From: Granulicella mallensis
Lineage (GTDB): Bacteria; Acidobacteriota; Terriglobia; Terriglobales; Acidobacteriaceae
DNA length: 64,000 nucleotides
Assembly: GCF_014203225.1 (NCBI RefSeq)
Contig: NZ_JACHIO010000026.1
Location: 1 to 64,000, forward strand
Direction of reading: 5' to 3'
Position 1 is the first letter of the stretch. Each line of letters begins with the position of its first letter. Made by a program: the position numbers and the translations under genes. Below are positions 53,985 through 63,153 of this stretch, in pieces. The notes under the pieces were generated by a model that worked only from the letters and a program-made list of their open reading frames with translations, was not told the origin of the DNA and did not search any database.

Positions 53985-54782
53985 TTAAATCTTTTCTTCG
54001 GCTGCTCGAACCATCTCCACGAGTACCTTGCGGGTCTCGTCGGCGGTCTGGACTTCGCGAAGGAAGTTGATGCGCGTACCCTTCATCCCTTCTGCGGTCT
54101 TCAGGCGGAGATGGAAGCCGAGCCGGTCGACCGCGGTCATTGTTGCTTCGGTCGCATGGAAGCTGGCATGAACCTTAGCCAGCAAAATCATTGCCGGGAT
54201 GTGATCGGTATTCATGTGTCCGAGAATCCTCGGAGCGGACTCTGCGAGCGGATCGATCCTGGCAGAGGTGTAGTCCTCGGCGGTAACCCATCCCATGACG
54301 CCGAATCCACCGACGTAGTAGATGTCGAGAGGTTGTAGGCGATAGAAGCCGAAATCTTTGAAGTCTACCCAGGAACGGCTGTTTTCGTATCGAGACAAGT
54401 AGATTTCGCGAGCGTCACGGATCTCTTCGTCGGGTATAGGGAGGATGTCGCCGACGAGTGTTGCGCGTGCCGTGCCGAGAGGATCTCCATCGCCGGCTTG
54501 CCCCACAAACAGGCTTGCCCGAGGATCAGCCTGAAGATTCTGGGTGTGCATGGCCATATTGCTGATCAGGAAGATCGGCCGTCCGCTCCCGTCGATGGCA
54601 TAGGGCATGAGTGAACCGAATGGATATCCGGCCCGCTTTAGCGAGACGGTGGAGAGCGTTGCGATGGTGCTGAGTGAAACTAAGGTACGGACTCGCTCGG
54701 CATAGGTCGGCTCCGGAAGTTGTGGTCCGCCGGGGCCTGTGTATGCGTGCTTGCGAGGTGAATTGATCTCTGTAGTGGGCAT
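53985..54782 (-). CDS. HugZ-like FMN-split-barrel protein with DUF2470
   Basis: 265 aa, GCAGGAG before ATG 54782. N-terminal pyridoxamine-phosphate-oxidase-like split barrel: ARTLVSLSTIATLSTVSL-type strand, YPFGSLMPYAIDGSGRPIFLIS and MHTQNLQADPRASLFVGQ; then DFKDFGFYRLQPLDIYYVGGFGVMGWV. The C-terminal DUF2470 has HMNTDHIPAMILLAK and VDRLGFHLRLKTAEG. HugZ and its relatives bind haem and degrade or handle it without FMN; plant GLK1/HugZ-type members act in tetrapyrrole metabolism. Role here is probably haem utilisation or haem binding (inference). Cytosolic. Confidence 0.88.
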   Translation of the reverse strand: MPTTEINSPRKHAYTGPGGPQLPEPTYAERVRTLVSLSTIATLSTVSLKRAGYPFGSLMPYAIDGSGRPIFLISNMAMHTQNLQADPRASLFVGQAGDGDPLGTARATLVGDILPIPDEEIRDAREIYLSRYENSRSWVDFKDFGFYRLQPLDIYYVGGFGVMGWVTAEDYTSARIDPLAESAPRILGHMNTDHIPAMILLAKVHASFHATEATMTAVDRLGFHLRLKTAEGMKGTRINFLREVQTADETRKVLVEMVRAAEEKI

Positions 54783-54866
54783 CTGTCTTCGACTCCTGCA
54801 ACTATCGTACGTTGCTCCTGAGCCTGTGATCTAAAGCACTACATCACTAGCGACGATAACGTCAGC

Positions 54867-55997
54867 CTATTTCTGTGTCGCGATGTGGGAGACATCGATG
54901 TCCGTAACCGGCTGCTCCCCGTAGTTCGCGGCATAGACATGCCCGGCTACAGGATCGACCGCAAGAGCGTACGGACTCCTGCCCGCGTCATGCGTGCCGA
55001 TCACAGTATTCTTTGTGCTGTCGATCACCGTAATGCTGTTGCTGTGAACATTCGCGACATAAACACGGTTATGCGTGGGATCGACCGCGACCGCCTGGGG
55101 GTGTTTGCCTACGTGCATCGTGGCAATGACCTTTCTCGTCGTGAGGTCAATGGCGCTGACGGTTTCATCGCCGTAATTCACGGCATAGAGCACATGCGTA
55201 ATGGGATTGATCGCAACCGCACAAGGAATGGCTCCGACAGAGATAGTGCTTACTGCGTGCGTCTTTTCATTGAGCGTCACAATATCGGCGGTTCCGGTAT
55301 GGGCCAAATAAAGAGTGTCTGAAGGTTCATCGAAGGCAAGGCCCCAGAGATGCGGCCCGACTGCAACTTTGGTCATTGCACCCGTCGCGCCATTGATCAT
55401 CCGGATATTGGGGTCCTCATAGGTCATAAGAAAGATCGTGTTGCTGCGGAGATCGAGGGCGATCCCATCCGCGCTGCCAACCTTCAGTGCCTGTGACGCA
55501 TTCGTCGCGCCGTCGATGACCGTAACCGCATTACTGTAGGTATAGGTCACGTAGACCTTGTTGGTGGCCTCGTTCACCGCGAGCACATAAGGATGAGAGC
55601 CGCCTTGAATCGTCGCGATCACCACATCCTGTCCACCGTCGATCACACTGATCGAGTTGCTATCGGTATTGACCACATAGATCCGGTTCGTAACCTGATT
55701 GATGGCGAGCGCGATGGGGGCGCTACCCACCTTCACTGTCCGGGCCGACCCGTTTTGTGTGTCCAGGACTGAAACCGTTCCCGCACCCTCATTAACGGCA
55801 TAGACTTTGTGGTTGGAGGGATTGACCGCAACCCCGAGGCTGGTGATCAGTCTGCCCTGCAGCGCGTTGCTCTCCCCATGGGCTCCGCCGGCCACGCCGG
55901 CAAGCACTATGGCAGCCACCACACTACGGGCAGGCAAAGTGCGGAGGAAGCGGGGAATCGAAAAATCAGGCTGGCGACGGCTGAGATGAAGATTCAT
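54867..55997 (-). CDS. Secreted YVTN-family beta-propeller protein
   Basis: 376 aa from ATG 55997, with GAGG upstream. Signal (LPARSVVAAIVLAGVAGGAHG) and then seven or more blades of the YVTN repeat: KVYAVNEGAGTVSVLDTQNG, RIYVVNTDSNSISVIDGGQ, KVYVTYTYSNAVTVIDGAT, RVYVANVHSNSITVIDSTKN, HVYAANYGEQPVTDIDVSH. Such proteins are surface or periplasmic with no catalytic role assigned; they often bind partners or glycans. Divergent from the ThuA gene; a short palindrome (GTTGTATCACAAC) overlaps the ribosome-binding region. Confidence 0.88.
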   Translation of the reverse strand: MNLHLSRRQPDFSIPRFLRTLPARSVVAAIVLAGVAGGAHGESNALQGRLITSLGVAVNPSNHKVYAVNEGAGTVSVLDTQNGSARTVKVGSAPIALAINQVTNRIYVVNTDSNSISVIDGGQDVVIATIQGGSHPYVLAVNEATNKVYVTYTYSNAVTVIDGATNASQALKVGSADGIALDLRSNTIFLMTYEDPNIRMINGATGAMTKVAVGPHLWGLAFDEPSDTLYLAHTGTADIVTLNEKTHAVSTISVGAIPCAVAINPITHVLYAVNYGDETVSAIDLTTRKVIATMHVGKHPQAVAVDPTHNRVYVANVHSNSITVIDSTKNTVIGTHDAGRSPYALAVDPVAGHVYAANYGEQPVTDIDVSHIATQK

Positions 55998-56009
55998 GTT
56001 GTGATACAA
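55997..56009. promoter_or_regulatory. 13-bp palindrome at YVTN gene start
   Basis: GTTGT-GAT-ACAAC (plus strand) forms a perfect 5-bp inverted repeat with a 3-bp spacer, placed across the leader of the YVTN gene and upstream of ThuA. It could be an operator or a small hairpin hiding the ribosome site. A second copy was not found in the window. Confidence 0.3.
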
Positions 56010-56095
56010 CCTCGTTAGGTACTATGTTAGCAAGCATTAGAAAGTCCCATGCCGCGCAGCAGAGAAATATTTACTCCGGCAGGAAAGACCTATCG

Positions 56096-56857
56096 ATGAT
56101 TCGATTCATGCGCTCTCTCAGCTTCTTCGCGATACTTGCTTTCGCGGCAACAGCCCTCTTCGGTCAGACCAAACCCCTTCATGTCCTGGCCTTCTACACC
56201 ACACATGGAGAGCAGGACCATGTGGACTTCGCCCTGCAGGCGATCTCTTTCTTCCAGGAGATGTCCAAACGGGACCATTTCGACTTTGAGACCACCTCGA
56301 ATTGGGACGATATGAGTTCCAGCCATCTCAAGCAATACGAGGTTGTTCTATGGCTGAACGATGCTCCCTCTACCGCTATGCAGCGAACTGCCTTTCAGGA
56401 CTATATGGAGCACGGAGGCGCGTGGCTGGGCTTCCACGTTGCGGGGTATATGGACAGTCGCGCAACCTGGCCCTGGTTCGCCGATTTTCTCGGAACGGTC
56501 TTCTCTGGCAACAGTTGGCCCCCGCTGCCTGCCCGGTTGGACATTGACGATCCGTCGCATCCAGCCGTGAAAGGACTGCCGGCAAGTTATACGTCGCCCG
56601 CCAACGAGTGGTATAGCTGGCAGCCCGATCTGCGCAAGAATCATGACATCAAAGTGCTGATGACGCTTGCCCCTTCCAATTACCCACTGGGATTCAAAGA
56701 TACCCTTACCAGCGGCGATGTTCCGGTTACCTGGACGAACACGAAGTACAAGATGATCTACACGAATATGGGCCATGGCAACAAGATCCTCACCAGCCCG
56801 GAGCAGAACCTCTTCTTTGAAAACGCTCTGTTGTGGCTCGGGGGCCGGAATCAATAG
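56096..56857 (+). CDS. Secreted ThuA-like domain protein (first copy)
   Basis: 253 aa from ATG 56096. Signal (SLSFFAILAFAATALFG) then a class I glutamine-amidotransferase-like ThuA fold: LHVLAFYTTHGEQDHVDFA, EVVLWLNDAPS, GGAWLGFHVAGYMDSRATW, DDPSHPAVKGLPA, ANEWYSWQPDL and IYTNMGHGNKILTS. ThuA proteins take part in trehalose and other glucoside use in some bacteria, probably acting on 3-keto sugars, but the secreted acidobacterial type has no assigned activity. A paralogue lies at 63154-63954. Ends just before a strong terminator and converges with the TonB receptor gene. Confidence 0.85.
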   Translation: MIRFMRSLSFFAILAFAATALFGQTKPLHVLAFYTTHGEQDHVDFALQAISFFQEMSKRDHFDFETTSNWDDMSSSHLKQYEVVLWLNDAPSTAMQRTAFQDYMEHGGAWLGFHVAGYMDSRATWPWFADFLGTVFSGNSWPPLPARLDIDDPSHPAVKGLPASYTSPANEWYSWQPDLRKNHDIKVLMTLAPSNYPLGFKDTLTSGDVPVTWTNTKYKMIYTNMGHGNKILTSPEQNLFFENALLWLGGRNQ

Positions 56858-56876
56858 ATAGGTTTCTCCAAAAAAG

Positions 56877-56919
56877 AAGCCTGGGGGACGACGGATTCTA
56901 TCCGTCGTCCCCCAGGCTT
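56877..56919. terminator. Strong bidirectional terminator
   Basis: AAGCCTGGGGGACGACGGAT and its exact complement form a 20-bp stem with a 3-nt loop between the convergent ThuA and TonB-receptor genes, flanked by A-run and CTTT ends so that it can serve both directions. Confidence 0.85.
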
Positions 56920-56930
56920 TAGGAGGCACC

Positions 56931-59900
56931 TCAGAAGGAGAGACGTCCGCCGAGTTGCACATTGCGACCGCCCACCGTAGTACCGCTGATGGTGCCCGCA
57001 CCGGTCGGTCTGCCGGGATTGTCGACTAGATCGACAGGGTCGTCGAAGTTGGTATCCGGCTGCCCAAAGCTCGGATGATTGAGGGCGTTTGTGGCATCGA
57101 TGCGGACCTGTAGCTGCACATTGTGGGTGAAGCTAAACGTCTTGCCCAGGGAAGCGTTCAACTCTGTAAGATCGGGGCCATAGATCGTATTTCTGCCCAG
57201 ATTGCCAAAGGTGCCGGCAGCGGCGGTTGCGAAGGCTGCCGGGTTGAACCAGCCGTTAATGCCGCGATGCGCAACGGCTGGATTGCCGACAAGGTTGGGG
57301 CGCCACGAGCCTGCCTGTGAATAGGACAGGTTGGTCCCGCCATAGGTGACCGTGAAGGGGTTTCCCGAGTGAGCGACTTCGATCAGCGAGAGCTGCCATC
57401 CGCCAGCCACGGCATCGACCGCAGCGTTCTTATTCAGGAAGCGCCGATTTTTGCCGAAGGGTAGTTGATAGACCGCACTCGCTTTGAACGAGTTACGGAT
57501 ATCGAAGTTCGACGGCCCATAGTTCGCATGGGGGTCATAGCCGTTCTGGTAGTTCTGCGTGCCGCCGTGACCACCCCATCCAGCAGAATCCTGATCGTTC
57601 AGAAAGTGCGACCAAGTATAGTTTGCGCTGAAGCTCCAGCCCGAAGCTAGCCGTCTTTGCGCCTCGAGCTGGAGAGAGTTGTAGTTCGATATGGCGTTGT
57701 AGGTGTCGCCGCCGATCCCTTCAAACTGCGGATAAGGACGTCCCGAGGGATCGTCGTTGGGGCCGAGCTGTGACTGCGGGACCTGGTTGATGTCGTGCGG
57801 GAACGAAAGATTCGTTCCATGGCTGCCGACATAGGAGACGTTCAGCACGATCTGTTGGGGAAGCTGATGCTGTACGCCGAAGGAGTACTGATAGGACTTG
57901 GCTACGGGGGTGTGATACGGGTTGTAGCTGACTCCCTGGCCGTTGTACGCGGTCGAAGAGGTGGAGGCCTTGAGGTACGGCAAATTCGAGCCCGTTCCCG
58001 AGAGGCTTACGACCGGTGTCAGGCCATTGGTCTGGTCGCTTGCGGAGCCATAGCTGTTGGAACCGAAGCCTACACCCGATCCATAGGTGTCCGAACTCCA
58101 GTTATAGGAGTAAATACCGAAGCCGCCGCGAACGACAGTTGTACCGTTTGGAGAGTAAGAGAATCCGATACGGGGTAGAAAGATGTCATAGACATTCTTC
58201 TGCAGTTGCGTACGGCCGTTGTCGCCGACAAACCACATCGCGCCGAGCGTTTGAGTTGCAGTGTTCAGCAACGTCGGATCAAAGGTGCCCTCGTACCCGT
58301 GGACTTCGCTCCAGCCACTCTGTATCTGGTAGCGAAGACCGAGGTTCAGGGTAAGGTTCGAGCGGACCTTGTAATCATCCTGAACAAACAGTTGAGGGCT
58401 GAACTGGCGTGCGCCGGAGACGGGGTAGTTATTCGCACTCCAGCCCTGCACTTCGCCCAGGAGGAAGTCCGCGTAGCCGAAGCCGCTACCGACTGTACTT
58501 GGGGTAGCTTGCGTATAGATGCCGCTGAAGTTGAACTCGCCTGACTGTACATTTCCGTATTGCGTACTATTGTTCTGGTATCGAAGCACTTCACCGCCAA
58601 AGTGGATGACATGCTTGCCTCGAACCAGTGTCACCACATCGGAGGGGTCAAAGCTGTTGCCTACACCGATATAGTTGCCGCTGTTATAGAGCCCATCGCA
58701 GCAGGTTCCGACTCCGCCATTGATGCTGATGTCCGGCAGGATGTCTGCCTTCGAATACTGCAGGCCGACCTTCTGCGGAATGCCCTGGCCCAGGGTCAAA
58801 GGAACAAACCAGTTGCCCTGGCGATTGAAACCGAAGCGGAATTCATTCACGAAGGTCGGATTGATCGTCCAGGTGTCCGACAGGAGTAAGACATGATCGG
58901 CCACATCGTCAAACTGGCAGTTGATGGGGCATGGCAGCTCGTTCTGGTAGACCGCCTTGTTGTCGCGAGAGGTGGCGGCGAACGTAATGCGATTTTTGCT
59001 GGTGATGTCGTAGTCGAGGCGGCCGTAAAAGGTGAGATACGGGTTCTGTACCGGTGTCACCTGGAAGTAGTTGTTCGTCAACCCAGGCCGGTTCGGCGCG
59101 GGATAGAAGGCCTGTAAGGCATTGGCCACGGGATCAAGCGTTGTAATCTTGTTGCCGGCGAAGGCACGACGGCAAGGCTGGCCGTTAACGGTTGTCAGCG
59201 TCGATTGGTCGAAGATCTGGTTCGTCAGGATCACCGTGCCGTCGCAAGGATTGATCTGCTGATTTCCATTTCCGTCGAGTGCCGGACCACCAAGCACATC
59301 GGAGAAGTTACCTCCGCGTTCGGCGAGTGTCGGCACAGTCACAAATTCGTCTGCTGACGTGTTCGAGATTGTCTTCTCGGTGTTGAAGTAGAAAAACATC
59401 TTGTTCTTGAGGATCGGTCCGCTGATGGAACCGCCGAAGACATGCACGTGCAGCGGCGGAATCGCTGTGTTGGGATCATCAAAGTAGCTGCGCGCATTCA
59501 GCTCGTTGTTCTGCAGATACTCGTAGGCGGACCCATGAAAGGTGTTCGTGCCGCTCTTGGTGATTTGATTGAAGATCGCTCCGCCGATGCCGTACTGGGC
59601 GGAGAAGGTCGAGGTTTCGATGTTCACCTCAGACACGGTCTCGAAGGTATTGGTGTCGGTGTTCGCGCTTTGCGGAAGGGTTACGGACGCACCGTCGGCA
59701 AGGAAGTTTGAGGAGTAGGGAAGCGTTCCATTGATGGATACACCGAGCCCAGGGCTTGCAGCCGGATCACCGCCTTGCGTCGCCGTTCCCGCTGAACCGG
59801 GAAGCAGAATGGTGAAGTTATCCCAGCTTTGGCCAACCTGCGGCAACTGCTGCATCGTCTTTGAGTCGAAGGTTGTGCCCTGGTCGCTGGTTTCGGTCTT

Positions 59901-60284
59901 CAGGAGGGAGGCGTCGCCTGTAACGACGACCTTCTCCTCGATCGATCCCACATGCAGTTGGGCATTTACCGTGATGGTGCTTACCGTAAGTGTGATGGGG
60001 CCACGCTGCAACGGGGCGAAGCCCTGCCTGGAGAAGTCGATCCGATAGTGCCCGGAGGGAGTTGAGACGGTGTCGTAGAGGCCGTCTTTGTTGGTCGTAA
60101 ACTGCGTAATTTCGCCCGTATCGATATTGGTGAGCAGAACGGTTGCCCCAATGATCACCGCGTTCGAGGTATCGGTGACTGTGCCGCGAACCTCACCGGT
60201 AGCGGAGCTCTGCGCAATCGCAGACGTTCCCGCACACAGCAGAAGACAAAGTGCCGTTAAATAGCCGCACAGCTTACCGAACAT
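56931..60284 (-). CDS. Oar-type TonB-dependent outer-membrane receptor (locus 2)
   Basis: 1117 aa from ATG 60284, preceded by CAGGAGAGGC (an upstream ATG at 60311 is possible). Signal (YLTALCLLLCAGTSAIAQ), carboxypeptidase-regulatory domain (GEVRGTVTDTSNAVIIGATVLL, SGHYRIDFSRQGFAPLQRGP), plug, and a barrel (GTNTFHGSAYEYLQNNELNAR, TWSHFLNDQDSAGWGGHGG, AYDANTNPFT-type strands) ending NVQLGGRLSF with a terminal Phe. Acidobacterial receptors of this kind import oligosaccharides or other nutrients. Divergent from the GH116-like and ThuA genes, forming a second putative glycan locus. Confidence 0.88.
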   Translation of the reverse strand: MFGKLCGYLTALCLLLCAGTSAIAQSSATGEVRGTVTDTSNAVIIGATVLLTNIDTGEITQFTTNKDGLYDTVSTPSGHYRIDFSRQGFAPLQRGPITLTVSTITVNAQLHVGSIEEKVVVTGDASLLKTETSDQGTTFDSKTMQQLPQVGQSWDNFTILLPGSAGTATQGGDPAASPGLGVSINGTLPYSSNFLADGASVTLPQSANTDTNTFETVSEVNIETSTFSAQYGIGGAIFNQITKSGTNTFHGSAYEYLQNNELNARSYFDDPNTAIPPLHVHVFGGSISGPILKNKMFFYFNTEKTISNTSADEFVTVPTLAERGGNFSDVLGGPALDGNGNQQINPCDGTVILTNQIFDQSTLTTVNGQPCRRAFAGNKITTLDPVANALQAFYPAPNRPGLTNNYFQVTPVQNPYLTFYGRLDYDITSKNRITFAATSRDNKAVYQNELPCPINCQFDDVADHVLLLSDTWTINPTFVNEFRFGFNRQGNWFVPLTLGQGIPQKVGLQYSKADILPDISINGGVGTCCDGLYNSGNYIGVGNSFDPSDVVTLVRGKHVIHFGGEVLRYQNNSTQYGNVQSGEFNFSGIYTQATPSTVGSGFGYADFLLGEVQGWSANNYPVSGARQFSPQLFVQDDYKVRSNLTLNLGLRYQIQSGWSEVHGYEGTFDPTLLNTATQTLGAMWFVGDNGRTQLQKNVYDIFLPRIGFSYSPNGTTVVRGGFGIYSYNWSSDTYGSGVGFGSNSYGSASDQTNGLTPVVSLSGTGSNLPYLKASTSSTAYNGQGVSYNPYHTPVAKSYQYSFGVQHQLPQQIVLNVSYVGSHGTNLSFPHDINQVPQSQLGPNDDPSGRPYPQFEGIGGDTYNAISNYNSLQLEAQRRLASGWSFSANYTWSHFLNDQDSAGWGGHGGTQNYQNGYDPHANYGPSNFDIRNSFKASAVYQLPFGKNRRFLNKNAAVDAVAGGWQLSLIEVAHSGNPFTVTYGGTNLSYSQAGSWRPNLVGNPAVAHRGINGWFNPAAFATAAAGTFGNLGRNTIYGPDLTELNASLGKTFSFTHNVQLQVRIDATNALNHPSFGQPDTNFDDPVDLVDNPGRPTGAGTISGTTVGGRNVQLGGRLSF

Positions 60285-60682
60285 GTGTAGCCTCTCCTGA
60301 ATAAAATCCATTGTTTCGCCTCGTTCTTTCGTTTTTTCCAGTGGCATTCTTCTCGCCGGCATTCCGTCTCGACGATGCCCCCGGCAACTTCCGAGTAATG
60401 CTTCATGCAAGGCCGCGCATCTCTCGAAAACACCTCCGAAGCCTTAAAAACCAGGCTGCATGAAAGAAAAGCGTGACATCCTTCGTAACGTTTAGTTAGT
60501 ATCTACTCTCAATGCGATGGATTGGCAAGTGCTTTTTTTGCCGGGGCTGAAAGGAGGCCGTTCGACAAAGGAATCTCAGCCATTTTTCGCGGCAGTTGCA
60601 AGGTGTGGATTCGGCGCGTCCTCCGTTCCCGATGCCAGTGTGAATCCGTGCCTGTACAAAATTTGAGAAGCATTGGAGCACC
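60285..60682. other. Divergent promoter region of locus 2
   Basis: About 400 bp between the divergent TonB-receptor and GH116-like genes, AT-richer around 60420-60545 with a run of seven T at 60533-60539. No copy of the LacI-type palindrome of locus 1 is present, so this locus is probably controlled differently. No other feature recognised. Confidence 0.45.
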
Positions 60683-63118
60683 ATGAAACGAACATCGAAG
60701 CGGATATCGACCCGTGGTCTGGCATTCCCCGTCCTGGCGTTTATGCTTTGCCTTTCAATGGCTTCCACCGCATGGGGTGGAGACGGCATTCCCAAGGCAG
60801 CCTGGAAGCGCGCACTGGGACTGCCCTTGGAAAACCCTGGGGTGACGCGGGCGGCCGGCGATATCGATGACGGCTATTGGCAGGGCGTTCCTGTCGGTGG
60901 CTTTGGCGCGGGGACCTTTTCGCGCAGCTATCGCGGCGACTTCGCTCGCTGGCACATCAAGGCTGGAGTCCATAAATATGAGCCGGTGTATGCCAATCAA
61001 TTCGCGATGTTCCAGCAGTCCGAGGGCGATGCCCATGGCACCTCGCAGGCATTGATGAACGGCCATCCTTCCAATGGCGAACTATCCAGTTGGCAATGGG
61101 ATTATCCAGTCGGGGCGGGGGACTATTATGGGCTCTTCCCGAAGGCGTGGTTTGACTATAAGTGGGACAAGTTCCCCGCGCATGTCACGCTGGAACAGTT
61201 TTCGCCGGTACTTCCCAACAACTATCGTGAGTCCAGTTACCCCGTTGCCGTATACCGCTGGCATGCGGAGAATCCTACGAATAAGACGGTCGTGGTCTCG
61301 GTGCTCCTTTCCTGGACAAACATGTCAGGTTGGTTTCGGACCTATACGCGCGACTTCAAAGGGGCACCTAATCAAGGCAACCACAATGAGTATGTGAGCG
61401 AGAAGGTCGGCGATGCGGGAACGATGAAAGGCATCGTCTTCGATAGAAACCGCGCCGGGACGGCTCCCAACGACTGGGATGGGCAGTTTGCCATCGCGGC
61501 GATGGAGTCGCCCGGTGTGGAAGTTACCTACCAGACTACGTACCAGGCATCCGGCGATGGCAAAGCCGTATGGTCGGCGTTTTCCAAAGATGGCAGACTC
61601 GCTAACGATGGGAAATCGTGGGTGAGCGATAAGGAGAAGCTAGCCGGTGCAATTGCCCTGCGCTTCACCCTGAAGCCGGGGGAGACGAAGGTGGTTCCGA
61701 TGGTCGTCTCCTGGGACTTCCCCTTGATTCAGTTTGGAGAAGGCCGAAAGTGGGATCGCCGCTATACGGATTTCTACGGAACCTCTGGCCAGAACGCCTG
61801 GAAGATAGCCCGAGATGGGCTACTCCATGCTGCGGAGTGGAGCGATGAGATAGACAAGTGGCAGGCCCCCTATATTACTGACGAGAGCAAGCCGCTGTGG
61901 TATCGCGGGATGCTTTTCAATGAGTTGTATGCGCTGACTGACGGGGGAACCTTCTGGGGTCGCCAGTCCGGCTCAGATGCAAAGGCCGCGCCAACTTTCG
62001 CGCTACTCGAGTGTTTCGATTACGCCTACTACGGCACGCTCGATGTCCGTTTCTATGCCTCGCTTCCGCTGTTGAAGTTCTGGCCGGACATCGACAAGCA
62101 GGTGCTCCGAGAGTTTGCCGATACCGTGCCCAAGGAGTGGCCGGAACAAGGGCTTTGGGTATGGAAGACGCAGCAGGTTGGCGAGCCCATTACCCACAAG
62201 CGTAAGAAGATAGGTGCGGTGCCTCATGACCTGGGTGTTCCGGAAGGCGATCCCTTTGTCGCTGTGAACGAACCGGGCTGGCAGGACACCAACGATTGGA
62301 AGGACCTCAACAGCAAATTCGTGCTGATGGTCTATCGAGACTATGTTCTTACCGGTCGCAAGGATACCGCGTTTCTGCGCGAAACCTGGCCTGCAGTCAA
62401 AGCCGCGATCGAATATCTTCGCCAGTTCGATCATGGCGGTGGTGTCCCGGAGAACAGCGGCTACCCTGATCAGACCTATGACGACTGGGTGGTTCGCGGG
62501 GTAAGTGCTTATTCCGGCGGTCTCTGGCTGGCCGCTCTACGCGCTGGAGAAGAAACCGCGCGCGTGGTCGGCGATACGAAAACAACTGCGGAGTATCACG
62601 CACTCTTTCTGAAAGGGCAGAAGACCTATATCTCCCAGCTATGGAATGGCGAATACTTTCGCTATGACACCAGCAGCGAATCCAAGGACGATATCCAGGC
62701 TGACCAGCTTGCCGGGCAATGGTATGCCAACCTCACCGGTCTTGGCGAGATCGTACCGCATACGATGCAGGTCTCGGCTGCGAAGAAGATCTTTGACGTC
62801 AACGTGATGAAGTTTGGCCACGGCGAGATGGGCGCGGCCAATGGCATGACAGCGGACGGTGCCATCCTCACTAACGCAGAGGCCAAAGAGGTCTGGGTAG
62901 GAACTACACTCGGCTATGCTGGCCTGCTGATGCAGGAGGGAATGAACGATGAAGCCTGGAAGACCACCCGGGGGCTCTATCACGTGATCTACGAAGATAA
63001 GGGCTACTGGTTCCGGACGCCAGAGGCCTGGGACATCACCGGTAACTTCCGTGCCGGAATGTATATGCGGCCAACGGCCATCTGGGCGCTGGAAATGACT
63101 TCGCCTACGGCAAAATAG
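60683..63118 (+). CDS. GH116-like (GBA2-type) beta-glucosidase/xylosidase
   Basis: 811 aa with a signal (GLAFPVLAFMLCLSMASTAWG). The sequence follows GH116: WQGVPVGGFGAGTFSRSYRGDFARW, an N-terminal beta-sandwich, then the (alpha/alpha)6 domain with MLFNELYALTDGGTFWGRQ (nucleophile Glu about residue 414), IPHDLGxP-type AVPHDLGVPEGDP, QDTNDWKDLNSKFVLMVYRDYVLTG and PDQTYDDWVVRGVSAYSGGLW (acid/base Asp about residue 600), WYANLTGLGE near the end. GH116 members are retaining beta-glucosidases or beta-xylosidases; human GBA2 is a relative. Secreted, next to a TonB receptor and ThuA, suggests use of beta-linked oligosaccharides. Confidence 0.88.
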   Translation: MKRTSKRISTRGLAFPVLAFMLCLSMASTAWGGDGIPKAAWKRALGLPLENPGVTRAAGDIDDGYWQGVPVGGFGAGTFSRSYRGDFARWHIKAGVHKYEPVYANQFAMFQQSEGDAHGTSQALMNGHPSNGELSSWQWDYPVGAGDYYGLFPKAWFDYKWDKFPAHVTLEQFSPVLPNNYRESSYPVAVYRWHAENPTNKTVVVSVLLSWTNMSGWFRTYTRDFKGAPNQGNHNEYVSEKVGDAGTMKGIVFDRNRAGTAPNDWDGQFAIAAMESPGVEVTYQTTYQASGDGKAVWSAFSKDGRLANDGKSWVSDKEKLAGAIALRFTLKPGETKVVPMVVSWDFPLIQFGEGRKWDRRYTDFYGTSGQNAWKIARDGLLHAAEWSDEIDKWQAPYITDESKPLWYRGMLFNELYALTDGGTFWGRQSGSDAKAAPTFALLECFDYAYYGTLDVRFYASLPLLKFWPDIDKQVLREFADTVPKEWPEQGLWVWKTQQVGEPITHKRKKIGAVPHDLGVPEGDPFVAVNEPGWQDTNDWKDLNSKFVLMVYRDYVLTGRKDTAFLRETWPAVKAAIEYLRQFDHGGGVPENSGYPDQTYDDWVVRGVSAYSGGLWLAALRAGEETARVVGDTKTTAEYHALFLKGQKTYISQLWNGEYFRYDTSSESKDDIQADQLAGQWYANLTGLGEIVPHTMQVSAAKKIFDVNVMKFGHGEMGAANGMTADGAILTNAEAKEVWVGTTLGYAGLLMQEGMNDEAWKTTRGLYHVIYEDKGYWFRTPEAWDITGNFRAGMYMRPTAIWALEMTSPTAK

Positions 63119-63153
63119 ATACTTCAAGGACACAGAATCGAGGTCGGAACGTT

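Noticed and set aside
60465..60495. GTGACATCCTTCGTAACGT upstream of locus 2, considered as an operator copy
   Set aside because: Shares only GTGACATC and has extra bases between half-sites.
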